The position numbers and the translations under genes were made by a program. The notes below the pieces were generated by a model. The model worked only from the letters and a program-made list of their open reading frames with translations, was not told the DNA's origin and did no database searches. A stretch of DNA of 64,000 nucleotides. Origin: Flavobacterium marginilacus. GTDB taxonomy: Bacteria; Bacteroidota; Bacteroidia; Flavobacteriales; Flavobacteriaceae. The first letter of the stretch is position 1, and the number at the start of each line of letters is the position of its first letter. The DNA is taken from contig NZ_CP113975.1 in assembly GCF_026870155.1 (NCBI RefSeq), positions 3,906,001 through 3,970,000 on the forward strand, written 5' to 3'. Below are positions 53,227-62,810 of this stretch, piece after piece.

Positions 53227-54156
53227 ATGACACACGCTTTAAACATTATCTGGAATCCTTCTGAAGGTATTGACTTAGGTTTTTTCATTATTCGCTATTA
53301 CAGTCTGATGTTTGTAATCGCTTTTGGATTGGGCTGGTATATCATGAAACATATTTTTGAAAGAGAGAATATTTCCATCGATAAATTAGATTCTTTATTT
53401 GTTTGGACAGTGTTAGCTACTTTGGTCGGTGCGCGTTTGGGACACGTTTTCTTTTACGACTGGGAATATTACCGCAACAATTTAGCCGAAATAATATTAC
53501 CTTTCCGTTTCACTCCCAAATTTCAATTTACGGGATATCAAGGACTGGCAAGTCACGGAGCTACCATTTCAATTATCGCGGCGATGTATTTTTTCAGCAA
53601 AAAAGTACTCCACAAACCTGTTTTATGGATATTAGACAGAGTGGTTATCCCTTGTGCCAGCGGTGCTATTTTTGTAAGATTAGGAAATTTTTTCAATTCT
53701 GAAATCGTAGGTAAAGAAACTACATCTGCATTTGGAGTTCGTTTTGTTAGAGACCAATTTAGTCCAAGAGAGGCAGTCAATGCAACCCAGCTTCCAACAC
53801 CAAAAGATGCCTACGACGCTATTGCTGCTAATCCTCAATTTGCAAATTTACTTCAACAGGTTCCCGCAAAGCATCCGGCGCAGTTATATGAGGCATTCTG
53901 TTATATCTTTGTATTTGCCGCATTATTTTTCCTTTATTGGAAAACAGATGCAAGAAAAAAATCAGGATTTTTATTTGGATTATTTTTAGTTCTTTTATTC
54001 ACGGTACGTATTGTAGTCGAATCGGTAAAAGAGAGCCAGGGAGGCTTTGAAAGCGATTTAGGAAACGTATTATCAACAGGACAATGGCTGAGTATTCCGT
54101 TTATACTAGTTGGATTGTATTTTGTATTTACTGCAAAAAAGACGAATGAAATATAA
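53227..54156 (+). CDS. lgt: Prolipoprotein diacylglyceryl transferase
   Basis: A 309-residue inner-membrane enzyme that attaches diacylglycerol to the lipobox Cys of preprolipoproteins. It has about seven transmembrane segments. Family blocks: IIRYYSLMFVIAFGLGW, GARLGHVFFYDWEYY, GLASHGATISIIAAMYFFSKK (the HGG-like site is SHGATI), CASGAIFVRLGNFFNSEIVGKET and HPAQLYEAFCYI. Near residues 178-215 there is an inserted soluble loop (VRDQFSPREAVNATQLPTPKDAYDAIAANPQ) longer than in Escherichia coli, as usual in Bacteroidota. A terminator follows. Confidence 0.95.
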   Translation: MTHALNIIWNPSEGIDLGFFIIRYYSLMFVIAFGLGWYIMKHIFERENISIDKLDSLFVWTVLATLVGARLGHVFFYDWEYYRNNLAEIILPFRFTPKFQFTGYQGLASHGATISIIAAMYFFSKKVLHKPVLWILDRVVIPCASGAIFVRLGNFFNSEIVGKETTSAFGVRFVRDQFSPREAVNATQLPTPKDAYDAIAANPQFANLLQQVPAKHPAQLYEAFCYIFVFAALFFLYWKTDARKKSGFLFGLFLVLLFTVRIVVESVKESQGGFESDLGNVLSTGQWLSIPFILVGLYFVFTAKKTNEI

Positions 54157-54178
54157 ATCACGTTCAATAATAATTTAT

Positions 54179-54215
54179 AAACAGCCACTGAAAATTCAGT
54201 GGCTGTTTATTTTTT
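54179..54215 (+). terminator. Terminator of lgt
   Basis: Perfect 14-bp stem AAACAGCCACTGAA (54179-54192) / TTCAGTGGCTGTTT (54195-54208) plus T-rich tail; also suited to end the convergent ygiN-like transcript. Confidence 0.92.
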
Positions 54216-54219
54216 ATAG

Positions 54220-54510
54220 CTATCCTAATTTTGAAGTGCTATAAACTGTCATTTCCCCATCTAAATACAGATCAGAAACCTCACTAAATTTTACGAAATA
54301 TAATTGTTTCATATGCAGATCCAATCCTTCTTTATTTTCCCAAATCTCATGAAAAATAAAAACATTAGGATTTTCTATATTTTGATGCAGATCATATTGT
54401 AGACAGGCAGCCTCTTTTCTGGAATTCTCTACCAAATTCAGTAAGATTGTTTTTAATTCTTCTCTCTTTTCAGATTTACTTTTAATAATTACCGTCAAAT
54501 TTATTTCCAT
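54220..54510 (-). CDS. Antibiotic-biosynthesis-monooxygenase-fold protein, YgiN-like
   Basis: A 96-residue ABM-fold protein of ferredoxin-like shape. LTVIIKSKSEKREELKTILLNLVENSRKEAACLQYDLHQNIENPNVFIFHEIWENKEGLDLHMK matches the quinol monooxygenase YgiN branch. Its start is 2 nt from the end of the MdaB-like gene, so the two are co-transcribed and probably coupled. In Escherichia coli ygiN also follows mdaB and the pair is proposed to cycle quinones, which supports the call. Confidence 0.85.
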   Translation of the reverse strand: MEINLTVIIKSKSEKREELKTILLNLVENSRKEAACLQYDLHQNIENPNVFIFHEIWENKEGLDLHMKQLYFVKFSEVSDLYLDGEMTVYSTSKLG

Positions 54511-54512
54511 AA

Positions 54513-55106
54513 TTAGTTCAAAAAAACTTCCGTTAAATGATTTCTATACATCTCTAAATCGCTGTTTAAATTAGCTCCTTTCATGACATCATGGAAATGT
54601 AAGCTTTCCAATGGCTCCATTCCTGTAAAAGCATTCATTCTGTGGAAACCAAATAATACTCCATCATCAACGCTTGTTTCTCCAAAGAATTCTCCTGGCA
54701 GTGTAAAAGCTTCCTTCGGCGCATTCCAAGATGAAGTTACCATGTATTTTCTGCCGTGCAGCAGTCCTCCTGTTCCGTAATTGACTGCAGGATTTTTAGA
54801 GGAACGCCCATCACTTTTGTAAATACCATTATCATGACCTTCGGTGAAAACAACATCTATATATTTCTTGAAAGCATGTGGCAATTGAAACCACCAAATC
54901 GGCGTATGATAAATGATAACATCTGCCCAGACAAATTTTTCTACTTCTTGAGCAGGATCATATTCATCGTTTACATCTGTGCTTCTTACTTCAAAATCTT
55001 TATTATTTAGAAAAAATTCTGCAGTTGCATTTGCAATTGTCCGATTAAATTTTCCACCTGAATGGCCAAATTTCTGACCTCCGTTTATTATAAATATCTT
55101 TTTCAT
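54513..55106 (-). CDS. mdaB: NAD(P)H quinone reductase, MdaB-like
   Basis: A 197-residue flavoprotein of the flavodoxin-like quinone reductase family. It begins MKKIFIINGGQKFGHSGGKFN, and then has WADVIIYHTPIWWFQLPHAFKKYIDVVFTEGHDNGIYKSDGRS, YGTGGLLHGRKYMVTSSWNAP and a GMEPLESLHFHDVMKG end. These match MdaB, which reduces quinones by two electrons and prevents semiquinone formation. It is divergent from a LysR regulator, which may control it. Confidence 0.9.
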   Translation of the reverse strand: MKKIFIINGGQKFGHSGGKFNRTIANATAEFFLNNKDFEVRSTDVNDEYDPAQEVEKFVWADVIIYHTPIWWFQLPHAFKKYIDVVFTEGHDNGIYKSDGRSSKNPAVNYGTGGLLHGRKYMVTSSWNAPKEAFTLPGEFFGETSVDDGVLFGFHRMNAFTGMEPLESLHFHDVMKGANLNSDLEMYRNHLTEVFLN

Positions 55107-55131
55107 TTTTATTAGATTTAATTCGATGAAA

Positions 55132-55183
55132 CAAATTTACGGCACTAATAAGTATTATTAAAATAACATAATTCATACCTTTG
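55132..55183. promoter_or_regulatory. Divergent promoter region of mdaB-ygiN and lysR
   Basis: TAAATTTG on the minus strand (complement of 55132-55139) and TACCTTTG on the plus strand (55176-55183) are candidate -7 boxes. The 36 nt between them contain ATTATTAAAATAAC, an AT-rich T-n11-A-like dyad suited to LysR binding. No TTG -33 boxes are seen, so activator dependence is plausible. Confidence 0.5.
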
Positions 55184-55209
55184 TATCATAATTATAATAA
55201 CTGCATGAA

Positions 55210-56103
55210 ATGGTAAATCTAGAATGGTATCGAACTTTCAAATATGTTTACAAAACAGGAACCTTAACTGGCGCGGCAGAAGCATTATTTATTTCACAGC
55301 CGGGAGTCAGTCTGCATTTGAGTTCGCTTGAAAGCTATGTCGGTTATAAACTATTTGACAGAACCAGCCGAAAAATGGTTCCAACCGAAAAAGGAAAAGT
55401 ACTTTACAACTTTATAACCGATGCACTTTGCAAACTGGAAGAAGCCGAAAAAAATTTCCAGCGAAGTACTGAAAAAAACACCCCGACTATCAGCATCGGA
55501 ATGTGTTTTGAAACTTTTCAAATTACGTTAGAACCCTATTTGGCAACCTTTCCGTTTAATGTGATTATTCAATTTGGGGAATATCCGGAAATGATTGAAA
55601 ACCTCGACAAAGGTATTTTGGACTTAATCATCACGCCGCAGATGATTTCTAAAAATGCTATCGAGTATCAGGCTTTCTCATCGGAAACCATAATTCTAAT
55701 TGCAGGCAGTGAAACTGATTCGAATGATTTTGATATTTTAAAAAAACAAAATGATCCCATAAAAATCGAAGAATGGCTAAAAAAGCAAAGATGGTATGGT
55801 ACTACAGGAGACATGGAGCATTTAAGACGTTTTTGGCAGCTTAATTTCAACAAACATGCCGATTTCAGACCAAATTACATTGTTCCAAATTTAAACTCCA
55901 TAGTACGCTGTTTAAGCAACAGCACCGGACTGGCAGTAATTCCAGATTTCTTATGTAAGTCAGAATTAGAAAGCGGAAAAATAAAACTTCTATGGGAAGG
56001 CAAAACTCCTTTAAAAAACACACTCTACTTTGCCAGCAAAAAGAAAACTATTTATACAAATGAAATACAATTGATAAAAGATACTTTTACAAAAATAATG
56101 TAG
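55210..56103 (+). CDS. LysR-family transcriptional regulator
   Basis: A 297-residue LysR regulator. The winged HTH is TGTLTGAAEALFISQPGVSLHLSSLESYVGYKLFDRTSRKMVPTEKG (about residues 18-64), followed by a linker helix and a two-lobed effector domain (TISIGMCFETFQI, IQFGEYPEMIENLDKGILDLIITP, LSNSTGLAVIPDFL). It lies divergent to mdaB-ygiN with 103 bp between, so a quinone or electrophile response is likely, inferred from context. The nearby upstream ATG at 55205 is followed at once by a stop. Confidence 0.93.
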   Translation: MVNLEWYRTFKYVYKTGTLTGAAEALFISQPGVSLHLSSLESYVGYKLFDRTSRKMVPTEKGKVLYNFITDALCKLEEAEKNFQRSTEKNTPTISIGMCFETFQITLEPYLATFPFNVIIQFGEYPEMIENLDKGILDLIITPQMISKNAIEYQAFSSETIILIAGSETDSNDFDILKKQNDPIKIEEWLKKQRWYGTTGDMEHLRRFWQLNFNKHADFRPNYIVPNLNSIVRCLSNSTGLAVIPDFLCKSELESGKIKLLWEGKTPLKNTLYFASKKKTIYTNEIQLIKDTFTKIM

Positions 56104-56150
56104 GCGCTTTTTATCAAAAAGACAACATATAAACTTTTCAGTAATGAGCA

Positions 56151-56187
56151 AAAAAAAGATTCAGTTTTCACTGAATCTTTTTTTTAT
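56151..56187. terminator. Bidirectional terminator between lysR and secDF
   Basis: Perfect 15-bp stem AAAAAAAGATTCAGT (56151-56165) / ACTGAATCTTTTTTT (56170-56184), loop TTTC, between two convergent genes. Confidence 0.92.
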
Positions 56188-56207
56188 AATTAATCTTTAG
56201 TGTTTTA

Positions 56208-59177
56208 TTATGCCTGCTGATGTTTCACTTCTACATCATGTTTCTCATCCTTAGAAATGGTATCAACCAAAACAGGAGTAGCAATAAATAATGAAGAATA
56301 TGTACCAATGATAATACCGATAAGCATTGCAAAGATAAATCCTCTGATAGACTCTCCACCAAAAACAAACATAATCAGCAATACAAAAATCATTGTTAAT
56401 GAAGTATTGATTGTTCTAGACATTGTAGAGTTTATCGATTTGTTAACGATTTCTCCAAAAGTTCCTTTTGTTTTACCATCCAAGAATTCACGTACCCTGT
56501 CATATACAATTACAGTATCATTCATCGAGTAACCAATAACTGTCAGGATAGCAGCGATAAAGTGCTGATCAATTTCCATTCCGAAAGGCATGTATTTCCA
56601 AAGTAATGAATAAACTCCTAATACAAAGATAACGTCATGCGCAACAGCAGCGATAGCTCCTAAACTATATTGCCATTTTCTGAAACTGATTACTAAATAT
56701 AAACCTACAATAAGCATTGCTCCTAAAACGGCCCAGTAAGCATTTGTTTTAATATCTTCTGCAACTGTTGGTCCAACTTTTGAAGCTTGTACAATACCTA
56801 ATTTTTTACCGTCAAAAGTCTTTACAAATTTATCATAAGTCATATCAGCAGCATAATGTTTTTTCAAAGTCTGGTACAACATTTTGTTCACCTCTTCGTC
56901 AACTGCACTTCCTGTTTCCTGAATTTTATATTTGGTCGTAATTTTTAACTGATCGTCTTTACCAAATATTTTAGCTTCGGCACTGCCAAATACAGCGGTT
57001 AACTCAGCTTTAACCTCTTCAGGCTCCATAGATTTAGCAAAACGAACTTGGAAAGTTCTTCCTCCTACGAAATCCACGCCTTGATCAAAACCATGTGTAG
57101 CAATTGATACAATACTTACAATAGTAACAATAATAGAGAAAAGATAAGTCCATTTTTTGATTCCCAAGAAATCAAAGTGGAAATTAGTAAAGAAGTTTTT
57201 CGAGAAATTAGTCACGAAAGACAAATCGTTTTTACCTGCAATATTTTTATCAATAAAAATTCTGGCAATAAAAATAGAAGTAAATAAAGAGGTAATAATA
57301 CCAATTAATAAAGTAGTAGCAAATCCTTTGATTGGTCCAGACCCAAAGATGAATAACACGGCTCCAGTCAAAATGTGGGTTACGTTTGCATCAACGATAG
57401 AACGCATAGCTCCAGTCCAGCTGTAAGAAGCTTTCACTGCTTCGTCTAAAGTTTTCCCGGCCCTTAATTCTTCTTTTGCTCTTTCATATATAATGATATT
57501 CGCATCCACCGCAGTACCCATTGTTAAAACGATACCCGCAATACCAGGCAATGTAAGCACAGCACCCAAGCTTGATAAAATACCAAACATAAATAATAAG
57601 TTGACTGCCAAAGCAATATTTGCATACCAGCCTGCTTTACCATAATAGATAATCATCCAAAGAGATACTAAAAGCAATCCAATAACTGCAGAATTAGTAC
57701 CATTATCAATAGCTTCCTGACCCAAGGATGGTCCTACCACTTCAGATTGGATAATTTCAGCTGCTGCCGGTAATTTACCAGCTCTTAATACATTCGCTAA
57801 ATCTTTAGTTTCTGTAACATCAAAATTTCCAGAAATCTCAGATCTTCCCCCAGCAATTGGTCCGCTGGAAACACCTGGAGCAGAATATACAATATCATCA
57901 AGAACGATAGCGATATTACTTTTTTGAGTATATGCTTTTCCTGTTAATTCTTCCCATTCTTTTGCACCAGTGTTGCTCATCTGCATAGAAACCGCTGGTT
58001 TTCCTAATTGGTCAAATGTATCGCTGGCATCTGTTACAACTCCGCCACCCATTGAGGCAACGTTATCCCTATTACCTTTTAAAGCATATAATTCAACAGC
58101 TTCAACCTCTTTTTCTTTTGCATCTTTAATAGTAGTTGGTTTTCCCCAAACAAATTTTGCATAACGCTGATCACCGGCTAACAAAATTCTGATATCAGCT
58201 CTTTTAAAATAAGAATTAATTACAGCAGTATCTTTTGGAGAGAAAAGACCTAAAACCGGTCCTCCGCCTTGAGCAATAATTTTATCTATAATAGGATTAT
58301 TTCCTTTTTTAGTAGCGGTAGAATCTTTTGCATCAGTCAATAAAGCACTTAATGAATCTTTTGCAACAGTTTTAGTTTGAGTTTTAGCAACTTCAGTTTT
58401 CTTCAAAGCCTCATTAGCTGCCATGATGAAATTACCAATTTCTTCAATTTTATATGTTTCCCAAAACTCTAATTGAGCTGTACTCTGCAATAATTTTTTA
58501 ATTCTGTCAATATCTTTAGCACCTGGAAGCTCTACAAGAATTCTTCCTGACTCACCTAATTTTTGAATATTTGGCTGTGTAACACCAAACTTGTCTATAC
58601 GCTCTCTTAATACTTTAAAAGCACTTTCAACAGACTCATCAACTTTTCTTTTGATTACTTTTTGAACCTGAGCATCTGACATTTGAAAAGTAACACCGCC
58701 GTCACCCTGCAGACTTCTGTTTGCAAAAATTTCTGGAGATGCTAATTTTACAGAACCTTTAGAATTCGCTTCAAAAGCTTCAAAGAAGGCATCTATATAG
58801 GTCTGATTTCCTTGTTGATTTTTAGTAGCATCCGCCAAAGATTTATTAAAAACTGGATTTTTCGAATTATTTGATAATCCTTTCAAAATGTCTTTAACAG
58901 AAATCTGAAGAGTTACGTTGATTCCCCCTTCTAAGTCAAGACCTTTATTGATTTGTTTATCTTTTACCTCATTGAATGTAAAATCAGTAAAACCTAAGCT
59001 AAACACTTTTTCTTTACCAATTGAATCCAAATATTTTACTTCTTTTTCCGGGTTTCCGCCAGCAAAAGTTTTTGCATCACTTTTAACTTTACTCGAGACA
59101 AAAGTGAAAGAAAGTTGGTAAATACTTACCAATGCAAATAGAATTGCGAAAAATTTAATAAGTCCTTTATTCTGCAT
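56208..59177 (-). CDS. secDF: Fused SecD-SecF protein translocase subunit
   Basis: A 989-residue membrane protein with SecD and SecF in one chain, the usual Bacteroidota form. Twelve transmembrane helices in two sets of six flank large periplasmic domains. SecD hallmarks: NKGLDLEGGINVTLQI, RIDKFGVTQPNIQKLGESGRILVELPGAKD, LRAGKLPAAAEI, TMGTAVDANIIIYERAKEEL. SecF hallmarks: DQGVDFVGGRTFQVRF and GYSMNDTVIVYDRVREFL. It uses the proton gradient to pull proteins out of SecYEG. YajC, its partner, is encoded at 16.7 kb. Confidence 0.96.
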   Translation of the reverse strand: MQNKGLIKFFAILFALVSIYQLSFTFVSSKVKSDAKTFAGGNPEKEVKYLDSIGKEKVFSLGFTDFTFNEVKDKQINKGLDLEGGINVTLQISVKDILKGLSNNSKNPVFNKSLADATKNQQGNQTYIDAFFEAFEANSKGSVKLASPEIFANRSLQGDGGVTFQMSDAQVQKVIKRKVDESVESAFKVLRERIDKFGVTQPNIQKLGESGRILVELPGAKDIDRIKKLLQSTAQLEFWETYKIEEIGNFIMAANEALKKTEVAKTQTKTVAKDSLSALLTDAKDSTATKKGNNPIIDKIIAQGGGPVLGLFSPKDTAVINSYFKRADIRILLAGDQRYAKFVWGKPTTIKDAKEKEVEAVELYALKGNRDNVASMGGGVVTDASDTFDQLGKPAVSMQMSNTGAKEWEELTGKAYTQKSNIAIVLDDIVYSAPGVSSGPIAGGRSEISGNFDVTETKDLANVLRAGKLPAAAEIIQSEVVGPSLGQEAIDNGTNSAVIGLLLVSLWMIIYYGKAGWYANIALAVNLLFMFGILSSLGAVLTLPGIAGIVLTMGTAVDANIIIYERAKEELRAGKTLDEAVKASYSWTGAMRSIVDANVTHILTGAVLFIFGSGPIKGFATTLLIGIITSLFTSIFIARIFIDKNIAGKNDLSFVTNFSKNFFTNFHFDFLGIKKWTYLFSIIVTIVSIVSIATHGFDQGVDFVGGRTFQVRFAKSMEPEEVKAELTAVFGSAEAKIFGKDDQLKITTKYKIQETGSAVDEEVNKMLYQTLKKHYAADMTYDKFVKTFDGKKLGIVQASKVGPTVAEDIKTNAYWAVLGAMLIVGLYLVISFRKWQYSLGAIAAVAHDVIFVLGVYSLLWKYMPFGMEIDQHFIAAILTVIGYSMNDTVIVYDRVREFLDGKTKGTFGEIVNKSINSTMSRTINTSLTMIFVLLIMFVFGGESIRGFIFAMLIGIIIGTYSSLFIATPVLVDTISKDEKHDVEVKHQQA

Positions 59178-59353
59178 TACTACTAAAAATTAATTATTTT
59201 TATTTATTATTTTTTGCTTTAAACCCTATAAAATAAGCCATTACGTCATTTTTGAAAAACAAAAAAGAGATTCACGATTTATATCATTTTTTTTAAACCG
59301 AGCAAATATATAATTAACGGAAAGATTAACCAATTAATTTATTAATTAAAATC

Positions 59354-59389
59354 AAAAAAAAGACTGCAAAATTGCAGTCTTCTTTTTTT
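59354..59389 (-). terminator. Terminator of mdh
   Basis: AAGACTGCAA (59360-59369) / TTGCAGTCTT (59372-59381), with an A-run at 59354-59361 that reads as a T-run on the minus strand. Confidence 0.88.
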
Positions 59390-59402
59390 CCTATGAAAAT
59401 TA

Positions 59403-60338
59403 TTATACCAAAACTGATTTCAAATCAGCATTCATGTTTCTAACTGCCTCAGCACTTTTAGCAAAAGCTGCTTTCTCAGCATCATTCAATTCGATATCAA
59501 CAATTTGCTCTACACCGTTTTTACCTATAATACAAGGTACTCCAATACAAATATCATTTTGACCATATTCTCCTTCTACAAGAACAGAACAAGCAATCAT
59601 TTTCTTTTGATCATTCAAAATACTGTCAACCAAATAAGCAACAGAAGCTCCTGGAGCATACCAAGCCGAAGTTCCTAATAAACCCGTAAGCGTTGCTCCG
59701 CCAACCATAGTAGCCGCAGCAACTTTATCTAATTCTTCCTGAGATAAAAACTGAGATACCGGTATACCATTATAAGCAGCCAATCTTGTTAAAGGAATCA
59801 TCGTAGTATCTCCGTGTCCGCCAATAACCATTGCCGAAATATCATTAGACGGTTTGTCCAATGCTTTAGATAAATAATATCTAAAACGGGAGCTGTCTAA
59901 AGCACCGCCCATTCCGATAATTCTGTTTTTTGGCAAACCAGTGGATTTCAATGTCAAATATGTCATTGTATCCATCGGATTAGAAACTACAACTACAATA
60001 CAATTTGGTGAATGAGCCAATACATTCTCTGCAACAGTTTTAACAATTCCTGCATTAATTCCGATTAATTCTTCTCTAGTCATTCCAGGTTTTCTTGGAA
60101 TTCCCGAAGTAATCACAACCACATCACTATTAGCTGTTTTAGAATAATCATTGGTAACCCCAGAAACATTGGTATTAAAACCAGTGTTTGTAGCACATTG
60201 CATGATATCCATAGCTTTACCCTCGGCAAAACCTTCTCTGATATCCAATAATACTACTTCACTTGCAATTCCTCTATAAGAAATTGAATCTGCACAGGAT
60301 GCTCCCACATTCCCTGCTCCTACAATGGTAACTTTCAT
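59403..60338 (-). CDS. mdh: Malate dehydrogenase
   Basis: A 311-residue NAD-dependent LDH/MDH enzyme of the TCA cycle. The Rossmann start is MKVTIVGAGNVGASCADSI, and the substrate loop ITSGIPRKPGMTREELIGINA contains the Arg residues for a dicarboxylate. VVVVSNPMDTMTYL, the catalytic His in VIGGHGDTTMIPL and GVPCIIGKNGVEQIVDIELND also fit. Absence of a Gln at the loop position 102 equivalent (it is Arg, PRKPG) favours malate over lactate. The start at 60338 agrees with the family. It follows gyrB on the same strand. Confidence 0.94.
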   Translation of the reverse strand: MKVTIVGAGNVGASCADSISYRGIASEVVLLDIREGFAEGKAMDIMQCATNTGFNTNVSGVTNDYSKTANSDVVVITSGIPRKPGMTREELIGINAGIVKTVAENVLAHSPNCIVVVVSNPMDTMTYLTLKSTGLPKNRIIGMGGALDSSRFRYYLSKALDKPSNDISAMVIGGHGDTTMIPLTRLAAYNGIPVSQFLSQEELDKVAAATMVGGATLTGLLGTSAWYAPGASVAYLVDSILNDQKKMIACSVLVEGEYGQNDICIGVPCIIGKNGVEQIVDIELNDAEKAAFAKSAEAVRNMNADLKSVLV

Positions 60339-60399
60339 TTTTATTTGTTTTTTTATTAATTTCAAATCAAAAAACGAAAAATACAGCTCATTCTAAAAA

Positions 60400-62370
<1,971 letters not shown>

Positions 62371-62592
62371 CTAACAACAAATATAAGAAACCATAAAGGA
62401 TTTAATGGTTAAAATCACATATTAAGTTGTTAAGTTATTAACAAAAAGACGAAAATATCTGTTTAAATTCCAGTATCAACAAAAAAACCAGATTCAATTA
62501 CAAAAATCAAACCCAAAATGCAATTTCTGCCCAACAGCCTAAGTCTGATTATTCTTTTTTGAAGCAGAACATTGTACTTTCTTACAAGAATC

Positions 62593-62670
62593 CTCCCGCT
62601 ATTCACTTCAATCTTGTGGACTAAACCCCAGTCCACAAGGATTTTCGTTTCTATCGGGGCTAAAAATCAA
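62593..62670 (+). repeat. Composite dispersed repeat, copy C: hairpin module
   Basis: TCCCGCTATTCACTTCAAT precedes the stem CTTGTGGACT (62613-62622), loop AAACCCC, and AGTCCACAAG (62630-62639), then ATCGGGGCTAAA (62653-62664). It lies between gyrB and aspS. The rest of the gene-free stretch 62341-62810 holds the palindrome, the aspS terminator and AT-rich DNA that should contain the gyrB promoter, which I could not place. Confidence 0.85.
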
Positions 62671-62710
62671 CATTTTTGCTTTTTTTCCAGTAAATGTAGC
62701 TGTCTAAATC

Positions 62711-62743
62711 AGACCTGACAGGTTTTAAAAACCTGTCAGGTCT
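62711..62743. repeat. Composite dispersed repeat, copy C: 33-nt palindrome
   Basis: AGACCTGACAGGTTTT, central A, then its reverse complement. It differs from copies A and B by a paired change (A-T to G-C), which keeps the hairpin perfect. Confidence 0.92.
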
Positions 62744-62753
62744 CAAGCCATAA

Positions 62754-62792
62754 AAAAAGGGTTTGTATTTTTCAATACAAACCCTTTTTAAA
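62754..62792 (-). terminator. Terminator of aspS
   Basis: Perfect 16-bp stem AAAAAGGGTTTGTATT (62754-62769) / AATACAAACCCTTTTT (62774-62789), 22 nt after the aspS stop on the minus strand. Confidence 0.9.
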
Positions 62793-62810
62793 AAATATAT
62801 AGATTAAAAA

